64,000 nucleotides of DNA from an uncultured Acidobacteriaceae bacterium (GCA_903842065.1 CAIMKZ010000048.1:62001-126000); one strand, 5' to 3'; positions 17,914 to 26,871 are shown, counted from the first letter of the stretch. Made by a program: numbers and translations. The notes: a model not told the origin generated them from the sequence alone.

Positions 17914-18081
17914 ATTTGCATTTACAGGTAACTTCCATGACGATGGTCACCGGAGCCAGTGGCTCCTGCGGATAAAGTGTTATGAAGCAACCAATCGCGG
18001 AGACAGCCGCGTTCTCCGGCAGGCGGATGAATCGCGGAAGCGGCTCGCGGAATTTATCCGGCCGATCACGGGAGTTCAACC

Positions 18082-19368
18082 ATGAAGTGGACACGCAGAA
18101 CACTGTTGCAACGGGGATTGACCGCAACGGCAGCGGTGGCCGCATTGCCGCAGTTTGCACAAGAGGCAACGGGCCAAAGTCCGGCGGCGCAAACTGCTCC
18201 GGGAGCTGTCACGGTAGATACGATTCCTGCCGCTGCGCGCATTGCCCTCACGGATCTGATCGACCATGGCGCGCATCTTCATTCGGGGCAGAAGGTGCTT
18301 CTTGTGGCCTACCTCGACGGGCTCTATGGCGGCGACAATCTTGTCGATCGTCAGGCCATGCTCTGGCTGCAAAGGTCGATTGAGGAACGCGGAAACAAGG
18401 TCGAGGTTCTGTGGGTCGATGAGATCACGCGCGTCAACGAGTGGAAGTTTCCCACCTACGTGCGCGCCGCTATGGACCGCGCCGACGTGGTCTTTAACCA
18501 CTCCTTCGATCTGACCATGGAGGAAGTGCTGGAGTTCCGCAGCTACATTGAGCACGAGCGCAAGGGCCTGCCCATGGTGCGCAACTTTGCCACAACAGTT
18601 CCCTTGCTGTGCACTACCTGGGCGCAGACGCCGCAGGAACTGGTGAGCGAGATTAGGTACCAGGCATCGACAAGAATCGTCTCAGGGCTCAAGTGGGAGC
18701 TGACCGACCCTAATGGCACACATCTTGAGGGAACGGTGAAGCCCGCGCAGAACGTGACTAACGCGGCGCATAGCTACGCGGTCCGCCGCGAAGACTCGAA
18801 CAGCTACTATCCCTGGCCGGAGTGGGTATGCCCGCCCATCGTGCTGGCCGGAACCAACGGAACTTTTGTCTTCGATCGTATGTTGAGCTGGTGGTCGCGC
18901 TACATCGGCATCTCGCCTTATTTCAAAAGTCCGATCACGCTCACCATTCGAGACAATCGTATAGAGAAGATCGAAGGCGGCGCTGAGGCCGACGCACTGC
19001 GGCGCTTCATGGCTTTCCTGCACAGCAAACTGGGCGACAGCACGTATGTCTTCGACACGTTGCATTTCGGAGTGCATCCGCAGGCCCGAGTTGCACCGCA
19101 GCAGTGCCCCAGCGTCCTCTACCGGCGCATGATCGAGCACTCCGACATTCACAACCTGCACGTGCACGTAGGCTCGGGCGTCGCTACAAAGGAATATCCT
19201 TACTGGCCGCACATCACCGGAGATCTTCGCCAGCCGACTTTCCGCATCGGCGACCGGCTGGTGCACGAAAACGGCCGGCTCACCGCGCTCGACGATCCTG
19301 AGGTGAAGGCCATTGCGGCAAAGTATCCCGGCCACCCTGGGCTCGATCCGGAACCGTATCAGGGGTGA
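18082..19368 (+). CDS. Tat-exported NicX/M29-like metalloprotein
   Basis: 428 residues; ATG with GGGAG upstream. The N-terminus (KWTRRTLLQRGLTATAAV) is a twin-arginine signal. The C-terminal half resembles 2,5-dihydroxypyridine 5,6-dioxygenase (NicX) and M29 aminopeptidases: GTFVFDRMLSWW, SPITLTIRDNRIEKIEGGAEAD, DTLHFGVHPQAR. In NicX the Fe(II) ligands are two His and an Asp (H-x-D in the last motif). Here the first His is in TLHFG, and the last motif reads LHVHVG, with His where Asp is expected. A ring-cleaving dioxygenase or peptidase-like role is possible, but the ligand change makes this uncertain. Start of a new segment after the terminator. Confidence 0.65.
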   Translation: MKWTRRTLLQRGLTATAAVAALPQFAQEATGQSPAAQTAPGAVTVDTIPAAARIALTDLIDHGAHLHSGQKVLLVAYLDGLYGGDNLVDRQAMLWLQRSIEERGNKVEVLWVDEITRVNEWKFPTYVRAAMDRADVVFNHSFDLTMEEVLEFRSYIEHERKGLPMVRNFATTVPLLCTTWAQTPQELVSEIRYQASTRIVSGLKWELTDPNGTHLEGTVKPAQNVTNAAHSYAVRREDSNSYYPWPEWVCPPIVLAGTNGTFVFDRMLSWWSRYIGISPYFKSPITLTIRDNRIEKIEGGAEADALRRFMAFLHSKLGDSTYVFDTLHFGVHPQARVAPQQCPSVLYRRMIEHSDIHNLHVHVGSGVATKEYPYWPHITGDLRQPTFRIGDRLVHENGRLTALDDPEVKAIAAKYPGHPGLDPEPYQG

Positions 19369-19494
19369 TTTTGAGTTGAACGGTGCGGCTACATATCATG
19401 AATACGACTCATTCAACTACTGAGAAAGCGAAGCAAAGCCCTTCGCGGCTTTTGCCGGCGTTTTCCCGTCTATAAGGACAGAGGAAGATACGCA

Positions 19495-20394
19495 ATGATT
19501 ATCGATACCCACCAGCATTTCTGGAACATCGAACGGCCCTGGGCCAAAGGCGTGCAGGACTACAGGATTCTGGCCGAGCCCGAGGGCATCACGGGCACAA
19601 TTCTGCGCCTGGAAGAAAACGAGACGGCTCTTGAGATTGCGAACCAGAATCCCTTTGTCGTCGGCGTTTGCGGCGAAGTCATTCCGGGGCCGGAGTTCGA
19701 GGCCAAGCTGAATCACTACGCGGTGGACCCGCTCTATCGCGGCATTTGCCTGTTTGGGCCCGTGCTGGCTGATGTGGGCAAAGACCCGAAGATGTTTCTC
19801 GGCTGCATGGAGCAGTTGGCGGCAAAGCAACTGCCGCTCGAACTGCTGCGCGCGCTTCCCGGATTCTGGGGCGGGCCGAAGGCGATGCAGAAGTTTCAGG
19901 GGACTAAAGAATCCGTCGAAGGGCTGATCGCAATCGCCGAGGCCGTTCCCGATATGCCCATCGTGGTTCAGCATATGGGCGGGCTGCCGATCGACGGCAA
20001 GCCACTTACGCCGGAGTGGGAAGAGAAGTTCCAGATGCTGGCCAAGTATCCGCAGATCGTGATCAAGGTCTCGGGCCTGATGCGCGGCGACGCCACGCGG
20101 GCGCAGAACGAACGCTCCAGCGAGTCACTGGGCTTCTACCGGCCGGTGCTGGACGCTGTGTGGCGGATCTTCGGCGAGGACCGGCTGATGTACGGCAGCA
20201 ACTGGCCGGTCAGCGAGCACGAAGGCGATTTTATTTCTCAAGGCATGAGGCTGGTGCGGCGCTACTTCTCAGAGAAGGGCCAGGTGGCCCTGGAGAAGTA
20301 CTACTGGAAGAACTCGCTCCACGTCTACAAGTGGAAGCCGCGTATGCTGGCACAGACCTACGAAGGCAGCCCGGCGCCCATCACCGCGGCATAA
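19495..20394 (+). CDS. Cytosolic amidohydrolase-2 family hydrolase (COG3618-like)
   Basis: 299 residues, no signal peptide; starts directly with IIDTHQHFWN, the strand-1 HxH motif. VQHMGGLPIDG gives another likely metal His. The last motif reads MYGSNWPVSE, where most lactonases of this group have GSDWP. Relatives hydrolyse 2-pyrone-4,6-dicarboxylate or sugar lactones. Located after the exported enzymes and before cytosolic small proteins, so it probably handles an imported lactone or ring-derived acid. Confidence 0.75.
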   Translation: MIIDTHQHFWNIERPWAKGVQDYRILAEPEGITGTILRLEENETALEIANQNPFVVGVCGEVIPGPEFEAKLNHYAVDPLYRGICLFGPVLADVGKDPKMFLGCMEQLAAKQLPLELLRALPGFWGGPKAMQKFQGTKESVEGLIAIAEAVPDMPIVVQHMGGLPIDGKPLTPEWEEKFQMLAKYPQIVIKVSGLMRGDATRAQNERSSESLGFYRPVLDAVWRIFGEDRLMYGSNWPVSEHEGDFISQGMRLVRRYFSEKGQVALEKYYWKNSLHVYKWKPRMLAQTYEGSPAPITAA

Positions 20395-20429
20395 CTGCCG
20401 CCGATCATTGATTGAAAGGGACGAAGACT

Positions 20430-20834
20430 ATGGCAGACGAAAGCACAGAGCAGAGAAAAGAGAAGTTGCTCGCGGATATGGCAGCCGAGAGGGGATTCCT
20501 GCCCAAGGAGTGGCAGTGGGTCGCAGATCAGGACCTGGATTATCTCGAGGCTTATAACAATCTCTGGCGTCAGGCATCGAACGAAGGCAAGTATCTATCT
20601 GTCAAGACGCGCGAGCTGATCGTCATCGGGATTCTTGCCTTCCGCGGCTCGGAAGGCGCGGTGTACTCGCACTGCCAGCGCGCGCTCAAGTTCGGCGCCA
20701 CCATTCCGGAGTTGCTGGAAGCCTTCGAGACGATGGTCGTGACCGGCGGCGCTCCGACGTTTGCCCTCGGGCTGAAGGTGCTGATGCGCATTCTTAAAGA
20801 GCAGGAAGAGCAGAACGAGCAGGCGAAGAAGTAG
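20430..20834 (+). CDS. Carboxymuconolactone decarboxylase-like protein
   Basis: ATG 20430 preferred (AAAGGGA upstream) over the TTG six codons earlier. 134 residues, all-helical. VKTRELIVIGILAF, YSHCQRALKFGATIPELLEAFE and VTGGAPTFALGLKVL follow the CMD/AhpD-like fold. The CxxC pair of AhpD is absent: only one Cys, next to the His, is present. It is therefore not likely to be a peroxidase of the AhpD kind; a ring-acid decarboxylase or structural role is more plausible. It lies 35 nt after the amidohydrolase gene. Confidence 0.75.
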   Translation: MADESTEQRKEKLLADMAAERGFLPKEWQWVADQDLDYLEAYNNLWRQASNEGKYLSVKTRELIVIGILAFRGSEGAVYSHCQRALKFGATIPELLEAFETMVVTGGAPTFALGLKVLMRILKEQEEQNEQAKK

Positions 20835-20863
20835 CCGGGCAGCGGTTGCGAGAGGAGATTCAT

Positions 20864-21181
20864 ATGGCGGAACAGGATGAACAAAAGCCCGGATTCATCG
20901 GCCCCGGACACTATCCGGTGAAGGTGGAAATCATCAGTCAGAAGGGCCACTGCCATCTGGGCCACAAGGTCGGCGACACATGGACCGTGAGTCACGTAAC
21001 ACCCGGCGGCATGTGCATTGGGGCGTTCCAGGCGATGGCGCTCCAGTTGAAGATGTTGGAGTTTGGAGGCGGGTTCCCGTGGGCGCCGGACAAGGACTCG
21101 CACGAGTGCGCCTGCCCGGATGGCAACAATCCCATCATCTTCAAATTAACGAGGCTCCGCGAGCAACCTCCGAAAGAGTAG
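20864..21181 (+). CDS. TIGR04076-type small protein
   Basis: ATG 20864 chosen for AGGAGA upstream; 105 residues. KGHCHLGHKVGDTWTV, GGMCIGAFQAM, HECACPDGNNPIIFKLTRL match the small Cys-rich family I know as TIGR04076 (function not established). Cysteines with a His could hold a metal. It sits between the CMD-like and the S15-type hydrolase genes, 29 and 15 nt away, so it is cotranscribed with the catabolic genes. Confidence 0.7.
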   Translation: MAEQDEQKPGFIGPGHYPVKVEIISQKGHCHLGHKVGDTWTVSHVTPGGMCIGAFQAMALQLKMLEFGGGFPWAPDKDSHECACPDGNNPIIFKLTRLREQPPKE

Positions 21182-21196
21182 GCAGGGAGAACGGGT

Positions 21197-22975
21197 ATGG
21201 CAGAGTCCACGGCGCAGGCTCCGCAGATCATCTGGAAGAAAGAGACGATCGGCGGTGAAGAGATCGAGGTCGCTTACCGCGAGGCCATGCGGCCCGAGCC
21301 GCTGGGCACCGCTGCCAGCCGTGCGCCGAAGGGCAAGCTGCCAACCTACGTAGTTGACGGCTGGGGCGACTTTCCTCCGCTCAATCCCCGCACGTACGAG
21401 ATCGCGCCCGGAATTATCTGCGAGCAGGACGTGGCCATTCCCATGCGGGATGGCATCATCACTTACTGCGATATCTATCGTCCGGCAAACCAGACCAACA
21501 TCCCGGTCATCATTGCGTGGAGCTACTACGGCAAGCGGCCGAGTGCGGACTCGCTGCACATCGAGTGGCAGACGCGCGGCGTGCCTTACGGCTCGCACTC
21601 GAACCACGCCAAGTTCGAAGGGCCCGACCCCGAGTACTGGTGCCACAAGGGCTACGCCATCGCCAACTACGACATGCGCGGAGTGAACAACTCCGAGGGC
21701 GATCTCTGTTTCTGGGGCAAGTACGAGCGCAGCGACGGCTACGACCTGATCGAGTGGCTCGCCGAGCAGGAATGGTGTAACGGCAAGGTGGGCATGGCTG
21801 GCAACTCCGCGCTGGCCATGGCGCAGTGGCGGATCGCCGCCGAGCAGCCGCCGCATCTGGCCGCTATCGCGCCGTGGGAAGGTGCGGCCGACGCCTATCG
21901 CGAACTCTACAACATGGGCGGGTTCACCGAGTACGGATTCCGCAAGTTTATGTGGAAGGCCTTCAAGGGCAAGAACCTTGTCGAAGATCCCTTCGCGATG
22001 ATTGAGCGCTATCCCCTGTTGAACGCCTACTGGCAGAGCAAAATCCCCGACTTCGAGAAGATCGAGGTTCCCGCATACATTACGACCGGATGGAATCACT
22101 TCCATAATCGCGGCGCGGTGAATGGATTCCGGCTCATCGGGTCAAAGCAAAAGTGGCTGCGCACGCACCGGGACTTCGAGTGGCCCGATCAGTACTCGCG
22201 GGAGGGGATCGACGACCTGACGCGATTCTTCGACCGCTATCTCAAAGGCATTCGCAACGGCTGGGAGTCAACGCCGCGTGTGCGCATCGAAGTTATGGAC
22301 GCCTACGACTTCGACGATCAAACCTCGCGGGCCGAAACCGATTTTCCGCTGGCGCGAACGGAGTATCGCAAGCTTTATCTCGATGCCGCGAAAAATGCGC
22401 TGAGCCAAGTTCCTGTCGAAGTTGAATCGCAGTGCCGATACGATGGCAACACAGGCAAAGCCACGTTCGACATCACATTCAACGAGGAGACAGAGCTCAG
22501 CGGCTATATGAAGCTGCATCTGTGGGTCGAGGCCGACGGCAACGACGAGATGGATCTGTTTGTGGCGATTCAGAAGCTTGACGCGAACGGCAAATGGCTG
22601 CCGACGAACGCACTGGGCAAGTCCCACCCCGGCACTCCCGGCAAGCTGCGCGTGTCGCTGCGCGAGACCGATCCGGAGAAGTCGACCGAGTTCCAGCCTT
22701 ATTACCCGTACAACAATCCGCAGAAACTCAAGCCGGGAGAGATCGTTCCTGTCGATATTGAAATTTGGCCGTCGAGCCGGACCTGGCACGCCGGCGAGCA
22801 GTTGCGCGTGGAAGTCATGGGGCACTACGAACGCATCGACTGGTTTGAGCCTTTTGCCTGGAATACCGACAACAAGGGGACGCACATCATCCACTCGGGC
22901 GGCCGGTACGATTCGCATCTACTGGTGCCGTATATTCCGCCGAAGTATGTTGCGGGCAACCGAGTTTATCGCTAA
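21197..22975 (+). CDS. CocE/NonD family (S15-like) hydrolase
   Basis: 592 residues without a signal peptide. An N-terminal alpha/beta-hydrolase domain shows VAIPMRDGIITYCDIYRP, YAIANYDMRGVNNSEG and GKVGMAGNSALAMAQW (the nucleophile Ser in GNSAL). The C-terminal jelly-roll typical of X-Pro dipeptidyl-peptidase-like hydrolases follows (LPLHLWVEADGNDEMDLFV-type region at about 430-570, and RTWHAGEQLRVEV). Family members cleave esters or amides, for example cocaine esterase and glutaryl acylases. As the last gene of the series, it probably hydrolyses an ester or amide taken into the cytoplasm. A convergent terminator follows. Confidence 0.82.
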   Translation: MAESTAQAPQIIWKKETIGGEEIEVAYREAMRPEPLGTAASRAPKGKLPTYVVDGWGDFPPLNPRTYEIAPGIICEQDVAIPMRDGIITYCDIYRPANQTNIPVIIAWSYYGKRPSADSLHIEWQTRGVPYGSHSNHAKFEGPDPEYWCHKGYAIANYDMRGVNNSEGDLCFWGKYERSDGYDLIEWLAEQEWCNGKVGMAGNSALAMAQWRIAAEQPPHLAAIAPWEGAADAYRELYNMGGFTEYGFRKFMWKAFKGKNLVEDPFAMIERYPLLNAYWQSKIPDFEKIEVPAYITTGWNHFHNRGAVNGFRLIGSKQKWLRTHRDFEWPDQYSREGIDDLTRFFDRYLKGIRNGWESTPRVRIEVMDAYDFDDQTSRAETDFPLARTEYRKLYLDAAKNALSQVPVEVESQCRYDGNTGKATFDITFNEETELSGYMKLHLWVEADGNDEMDLFVAIQKLDANGKWLPTNALGKSHPGTPGKLRVSLRETDPEKSTEFQPYYPYNNPQKLKPGEIVPVDIEIWPSSRTWHAGEQLRVEVMGHYERIDWFEPFAWNTDNKGTHIIHSGGRYDSHLLVPYIPPKYVAGNRVYR

Positions 22976-22999
22976 AAACCGCTTTGCGGCGCAAAGAGT

Positions 23000-23032
23000 G
23001 AATCCCCACGGACATTGCGCCTGTGGGGATTC
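23000..23032 (+). terminator. Bidirectional terminator between convergent genes
   Basis: GAATCCCCAC (23000-23009) pairs with GTGGGGATTC (23023-23032), followed by TTGTTTTCT. A smaller hairpin CTTTGC-ggc-GCAAAG lies just before it (22982-22996). It separates the S15-like hydrolase from the minus-strand MFS gene. Confidence 0.8.
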
Positions 23033-23052
23033 TTGTTTTCTGAGCAGGACGT

Positions 23053-24369
23053 TTACGCTGCTGACAACTTTTTCTTTGCGAGGCTGCGCATCAATATTGC
23101 CATCATGCCCGCTGCGGCAAGCGCGGCGACCATCAAGCCCCGGAGGCCGATGTTGTAGTTGCCGGATGCGTCCTTCATCACGCCCATCCAGTAGGGTGCG
23201 ACGAATCCGCTGAAGATGGCGATGGTGTTCATGGCGGCGATACCAGCGGCTGCGGCAGGGCCGGCCAGAAACTCCATCGGGACAGAGAGCGCCGGACCCC
23301 AGAGCGAGTAGGTGGCGATAAAGCTTACGGCCAGCGAGATTACAACCACCCACATATTGGCGGAGTAGCTGGCGATCAAGAAACCGGCGGCCATTACGAT
23401 GCAGGGCACGATGCAGTGCAGAGCGCGCTCACGTTTATGGTCCGAATGAATGCCGTTGAGCAGCATGGCTACCGCGCCGATGAGCGAGAAGAGCGCGATC
23501 ATCCAGCCGACAGCGCCCGCGCGCTGCCCGGTTGCTTCGGTGAGGATCAAGGGCAGCAGCAGAGTGAGACCGTAGGCGCAGATGCCGACGAAGAAGAAGT
23601 AGAGCCCGACGGTCCACACGCGGGGAGAGAGCAGCGCCTTGAGGATTCCGGCATCGTGGCCGAGGTGCGCTTTCTCGCCGTCGCGGGCGAGCTGCTCATC
23701 GAGCCAGTCGAGTTCCTCGCGGGTGAGCCATTTTGCCTGCTTCGGGGAGTCGGGCAGCAACCAGAAAATTACCGGAGCGAAGAAGACAGCGGGCAGGCCT
23801 TCGACGAGGAAGAGCCACTGCCAGCCGGCGAGTCCGAGATGGCCGTTGAGGCTCATGAGCCAGCCGGTGAGGCCGCCCATCAACACGGAACTCAGCGGCA
23901 GCGCGATGTAAAAGCGGCTGGCTGCGCGGGCGCGCATCGTGATGGGATACCAGAGGGTGAGGTAGTAGATCACTCCGGGATAGAAGCCGGCTTCGGCCAC
24001 GCCGAGCAGAAACCTGAGCGCGTAGAACTCGATGGGCGAGTGCACGAACATCATCGACGTGGCGACCAGGCCCCAGACGAACATGATGGTGGCCATGATG
24101 CGCTTGGCGCCGTAGCGCAACAGCAGCAGGTTTGAGGGCACCTCGGCCGCGGCGTTACCGATGAAGAACAGGCCTGCGCCAAAGCCGTAGATGGTCGCGG
24201 TGAAGTGCAGGTCGAGGTTCATGCTGAGCGCGGCGTAGCTCACGCTGGCGCGGTCCATGAAGGCCAGTCCGTAGCCGATGCCGAGGATCGGAAGCAGCCG
24301 CCAGCTGATCTTGCGCGCGGCGTTGTGGGCCAGCGCCTCTATTGCGGTCGCCTGTGGGTTCTGCGCCAT
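23053..24369 (-). CDS. MFS transporter, anion:cation symporter (ACS) type
   Basis: Start at 24369 chosen because AGAGGA precedes it and the 43 extra residues of the longest ORF are not transporter-like. 438 residues with about twelve helices. The first half shows RLLPILGIGYGLAFMDRASVSYA, EVPSNLLLLRYGAKR and RFLLGVAEAGFYPGVIYYLTLWYP, which are typical of the ACS family (tartrate, 4-hydroxyphenylacetate, hexuronate and phthalate carriers). Placed convergently at the end of the catabolic island, it is the most likely uptake system for an acid product of the exported enzymes. Confidence 0.88.
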   Translation of the reverse strand: MAQNPQATAIEALAHNAARKISWRLLPILGIGYGLAFMDRASVSYAALSMNLDLHFTATIYGFGAGLFFIGNAAAEVPSNLLLLRYGAKRIMATIMFVWGLVATSMMFVHSPIEFYALRFLLGVAEAGFYPGVIYYLTLWYPITMRARAASRFYIALPLSSVLMGGLTGWLMSLNGHLGLAGWQWLFLVEGLPAVFFAPVIFWLLPDSPKQAKWLTREELDWLDEQLARDGEKAHLGHDAGILKALLSPRVWTVGLYFFFVGICAYGLTLLLPLILTEATGQRAGAVGWMIALFSLIGAVAMLLNGIHSDHKRERALHCIVPCIVMAAGFLIASYSANMWVVVISLAVSFIATYSLWGPALSVPMEFLAGPAAAAGIAAMNTIAIFSGFVAPYWMGVMKDASGNYNIGLRGLMVAALAAAGMMAILMRSLAKKKLSAA

Positions 24370-24991
24370 TCGCGTTCCTCTCGACCGGGAGATTGGTTGG
24401 CGACGGATTTGAGCAGTCCGCGCGTCGAGATTTTTCTCATCTGGCAGGGCGGAGAGTTCAAAGAGGCGGGAACTCCCGTCCACCCACCCCCTTAACAATT
24501 TTGCATGTAATCCAAAATCAATGGTTTACAGGTGTGGTATCGTTGCAACTGCCAGAAAAGAAAGAGCTTGCTCACATGTAAGCCTAAATCAACAACTTAC
24601 GGCGGTTTTAGCGCCGATTTGCTTCCTGCGGCGGGGTTGAAGCGGTGGATGAGGATGCGGCATCCGGCCGTGGCGGGATCGAGAGAGCGCGGAGTTTTGG
24701 AGACTCGATCCATGACTCCAGTATGGGCAGAATTGGAGAAAAGATCGGCAAGGTGGATGTGCTTTGGAAGGAGGGGGTTGGGGGTTGGTGGGGGTTGACA
24801 GGGTTAGCGGAGTTGCTTTTTCTCTGGTCCCTAAATGCGTGGGATCTCGGGCCACCTGCGGAAGCGCCTGGTCGATGCTGTCGTGGAGATACGGAGATAA
24901 AGGTTGCCGACGAGTGCCGACGATAGAGACTTGACGCCGATACGCATCTCGAACGAAATATGGTGACAGGCCGCCGATCTATCGCAGAGCC
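24370..24991. other. Intergenic region, no gene seen; contains a G-rich tract
   Basis: About 620 nt between two minus-strand genes, upstream of the MFS gene. It contains an AT-rich stretch (about 24495-24545) that should hold the promoter of the MFS gene, and a guanine-run cluster (24773-24803). ORFs here have no recognisable protein character. Confidence 0.6.
24773..24803 (+). repeat. G-quadruplex-like guanine runs
   Basis: GGGGG at 24773-24777, GGGGG at 24780-24784, GGGGG at 24790-24794 and GGG at 24801-24803, separated by short TTG-rich loops. Four runs within 31 nt could fold into an intramolecular quadruplex on the plus strand. Confidence 0.5.
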
Positions 24992-25294
24992 TTATTCGCC
25001 GGCCATCGGAATTTGCACCTGCGGCGAGCCCGGTTTGCCGTAGCGCTTCAAGGCATAGGAGCCGGGGAGGAACGGGAAGCTGTTCAGGATGGGTTGAATC
25101 GAGCTGTAGAGGGAGTCCGCATTCGGGCCGTACATGTAGATGGTGCAGAAGCCGTCGCCGTATTCGTCGCGGTCGTATTCTCCGGTTTGCAACTCGTCGA
25201 TCTCCTCTTCGATGCGCTCTTCAAGTCCTTCGATGCGCTGCGTTTCCTCGGAACAGGCCGATTCGCCGGAAGGCAGTTTCAGCTTGAGGATCAC
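24992..25294 (-). CDS. Small conserved hypothetical protein
   Basis: GTG start at 25294 gives 100 residues; the 49 residues before it in the longest ORF look like translated intergenic DNA. The sequence begins MILKLKLPSGE and contains EGLEERIEEEIDEL, a strongly acidic middle, DGFCTIYMYGPNADSLYSSI and PGSYALKRYG. A small alpha/beta protein of this pattern, with a central YMYG-like strand and a PGSY..KRYG end, occurs in diverse bacteria, but I cannot name a function. No signal peptide. The RBS is weak, so the start is uncertain. Confidence 0.6.
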   Translation of the reverse strand: MILKLKLPSGESACSEETQRIEGLEERIEEEIDELQTGEYDRDEYGDGFCTIYMYGPNADSLYSSIQPILNSFPFLPGSYALKRYGKPGSPQVQIPMAGE

Positions 25295-25503
25295 GGCCTG
25301 ATCGTTGGCAGGATCGACGGCGGGCGGAGTTCTCCTGAAGCCGCGAAGCACACGCGTCGCTACTACGAAGACACGGAGGGCCTGAAAAAGTGGCTGGAGG
25401 CTCATGGCCTCAAGGCTAACACTGGTTTGCAGCCGGGCCAACGGGGTGAGGGTGTGCGGGAGTAAAATTCCCCGGTGTTCGTACTGCGGCTTCCCCTCAC
25501 TCT

Positions 25504-26862
25504 ATGACGAGCCTGTTTGAGATCTTCAAAATCGGAATCGGCCCTTCGAGTTCACACACCGTGGGTCCGATGGTGGCGGCGCGGCGTTTTGCGCTGCATC
25601 TGGATGAGGCTGGATTGCTTGCGTCCGCGGCTCGCATCCGCGTGGACCTGTTCGGGTCGCTGGCCCACACGGGCAAGGGCCATGGGACCGATACCGCGGT
25701 TCTGCTGGGCCTCGCCGGAGAGGTGCCGTATCTGGTGGATCCGTTGGCTGTAGAGCCTCTGATGGCCCGGCTGCACGCTACCCGCAGTCTCGAAGTTCTC
25801 GGCCGGCATAAGGTTGTGTTCGACTGCGAGTCGGACATCGTCTTCCATCTCGACCGCCAGTTGCCGCTGCATCCCAATGGAATGACGTTCACCGCCTTTG
25901 ACGCCGCGGGCAGGGAAGTCAAATCAGAAAACTTCTACTCGATCGGCGGCGGATTTGTTGTCGGCGACGAGGGACCCGCGCCCAAAGACAAGGCCGCCGC
26001 TGCGCCGCACCCGTTTGAGAGCGCCGCCGACCTGCTTGCCCGCTGCGATGCCCTGCATCTGCCTATCTGGAAGCTGGTTCTGTTGAACGAGTCGGCGCTT
26101 CGCACGGAGTTCGATGTTCTGGCGGGGATCGACCACATCTGGTGGACGATGCATGCCTGCATCGACCGGGGGGTGAAGGCGCAGGGAACGCTGCCCGGAG
26201 GCCTGAACGTGCGGCGGCGCGCGGCGGGCTTGTCCGAGCGGCTGCGCTCCAAGCCGGTCGGCGATCCGCTCATCCCTCTTGACTGGGTATCGGTCTTCGC
26301 CATGGCCGTGAACGAAGAGAATGCCGCCGGAGGCCGCGTTGTGACCGCTCCGACCAACGGCGCGGCGGGCATTGTGCCGGCGGTGGCGCGTTATTACTCG
26401 GACTTCTGCCTTGGCTCGGATCGCGAGGGGTTGCACCGGTACTTTCTTACCGCGGGGGCGATCGGCATCCTTTATCAGCAGAACGCTTCGATCTCCGGGG
26501 CGGAGGTGGGCTGCCAGGGCGAGGTGGGCGTTGCCGCATCGATGGCTGCCGGGGGACTGGTGGCCGCGCTGGGCGGGACCAATGGCGAGGTGGAGCACGC
26601 CGCCGAGATTGCCATGGAACATCACCTGGGCATGACCTGCGACCCGATCGCGGGGCTGGTGCAGATTCCCTGCATCGAGCGCAACGCCATGGGCGCGGTG
26701 AAGGCCATCAACGCCAGCCGCATGGCGATGAATGAGCCCGAGGGGCACAAGGTTTCGCTCGATCAGGTGATTGAGACGATGTACCGAACGGGGCTGGACA
26801 TGCAGTCCCGGTACAAGGAGACCTCGCAGGCAGGTCTGGCGCTGAACATTATTGAGTGCTGA
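25504..26862 (+). CDS. sdaA: L-serine ammonia-lyase, iron-sulfur dependent, single chain
   Basis: 452 residues from ATG. Converts L-serine to pyruvate and ammonia in the cytoplasm with an oxygen-sensitive [4Fe-4S] cluster. The beta-domain motif FKIGIGPSSSHTVGPM lies at the N-terminus, and the alpha domain shows TAPTNGAAGIVPAV, GAEVGCQGEVGVA, MTCDPIAGLVQIPCIERNAMGAV with the conserved cluster cysteines. Length and order match the single-chain form of E. coli SdaA. It is an isolated gene, with a convergent neighbour ending 10 nt away. Confidence 0.95.
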   Translation: MTSLFEIFKIGIGPSSSHTVGPMVAARRFALHLDEAGLLASAARIRVDLFGSLAHTGKGHGTDTAVLLGLAGEVPYLVDPLAVEPLMARLHATRSLEVLGRHKVVFDCESDIVFHLDRQLPLHPNGMTFTAFDAAGREVKSENFYSIGGGFVVGDEGPAPKDKAAAAPHPFESAADLLARCDALHLPIWKLVLLNESALRTEFDVLAGIDHIWWTMHACIDRGVKAQGTLPGGLNVRRRAAGLSERLRSKPVGDPLIPLDWVSVFAMAVNEENAAGGRVVTAPTNGAAGIVPAVARYYSDFCLGSDREGLHRYFLTAGAIGILYQQNASISGAEVGCQGEVGVAASMAAGGLVAALGGTNGEVEHAAEIAMEHHLGMTCDPIAGLVQIPCIERNAMGAVKAINASRMAMNEPEGHKVSLDQVIETMYRTGLDMQSRYKETSQAGLALNIIEC

Positions 26863-26871
26863 GGGGCGCGG

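Noticed and set aside
25295-25503. N-terminal extension of the small protein at 24992, or a separate plus-strand gene
   Set aside because: The extra residues look like translated intergenic DNA with a degenerate ACGAAGACACGGAGG-type motif; no RBS supports either reading.
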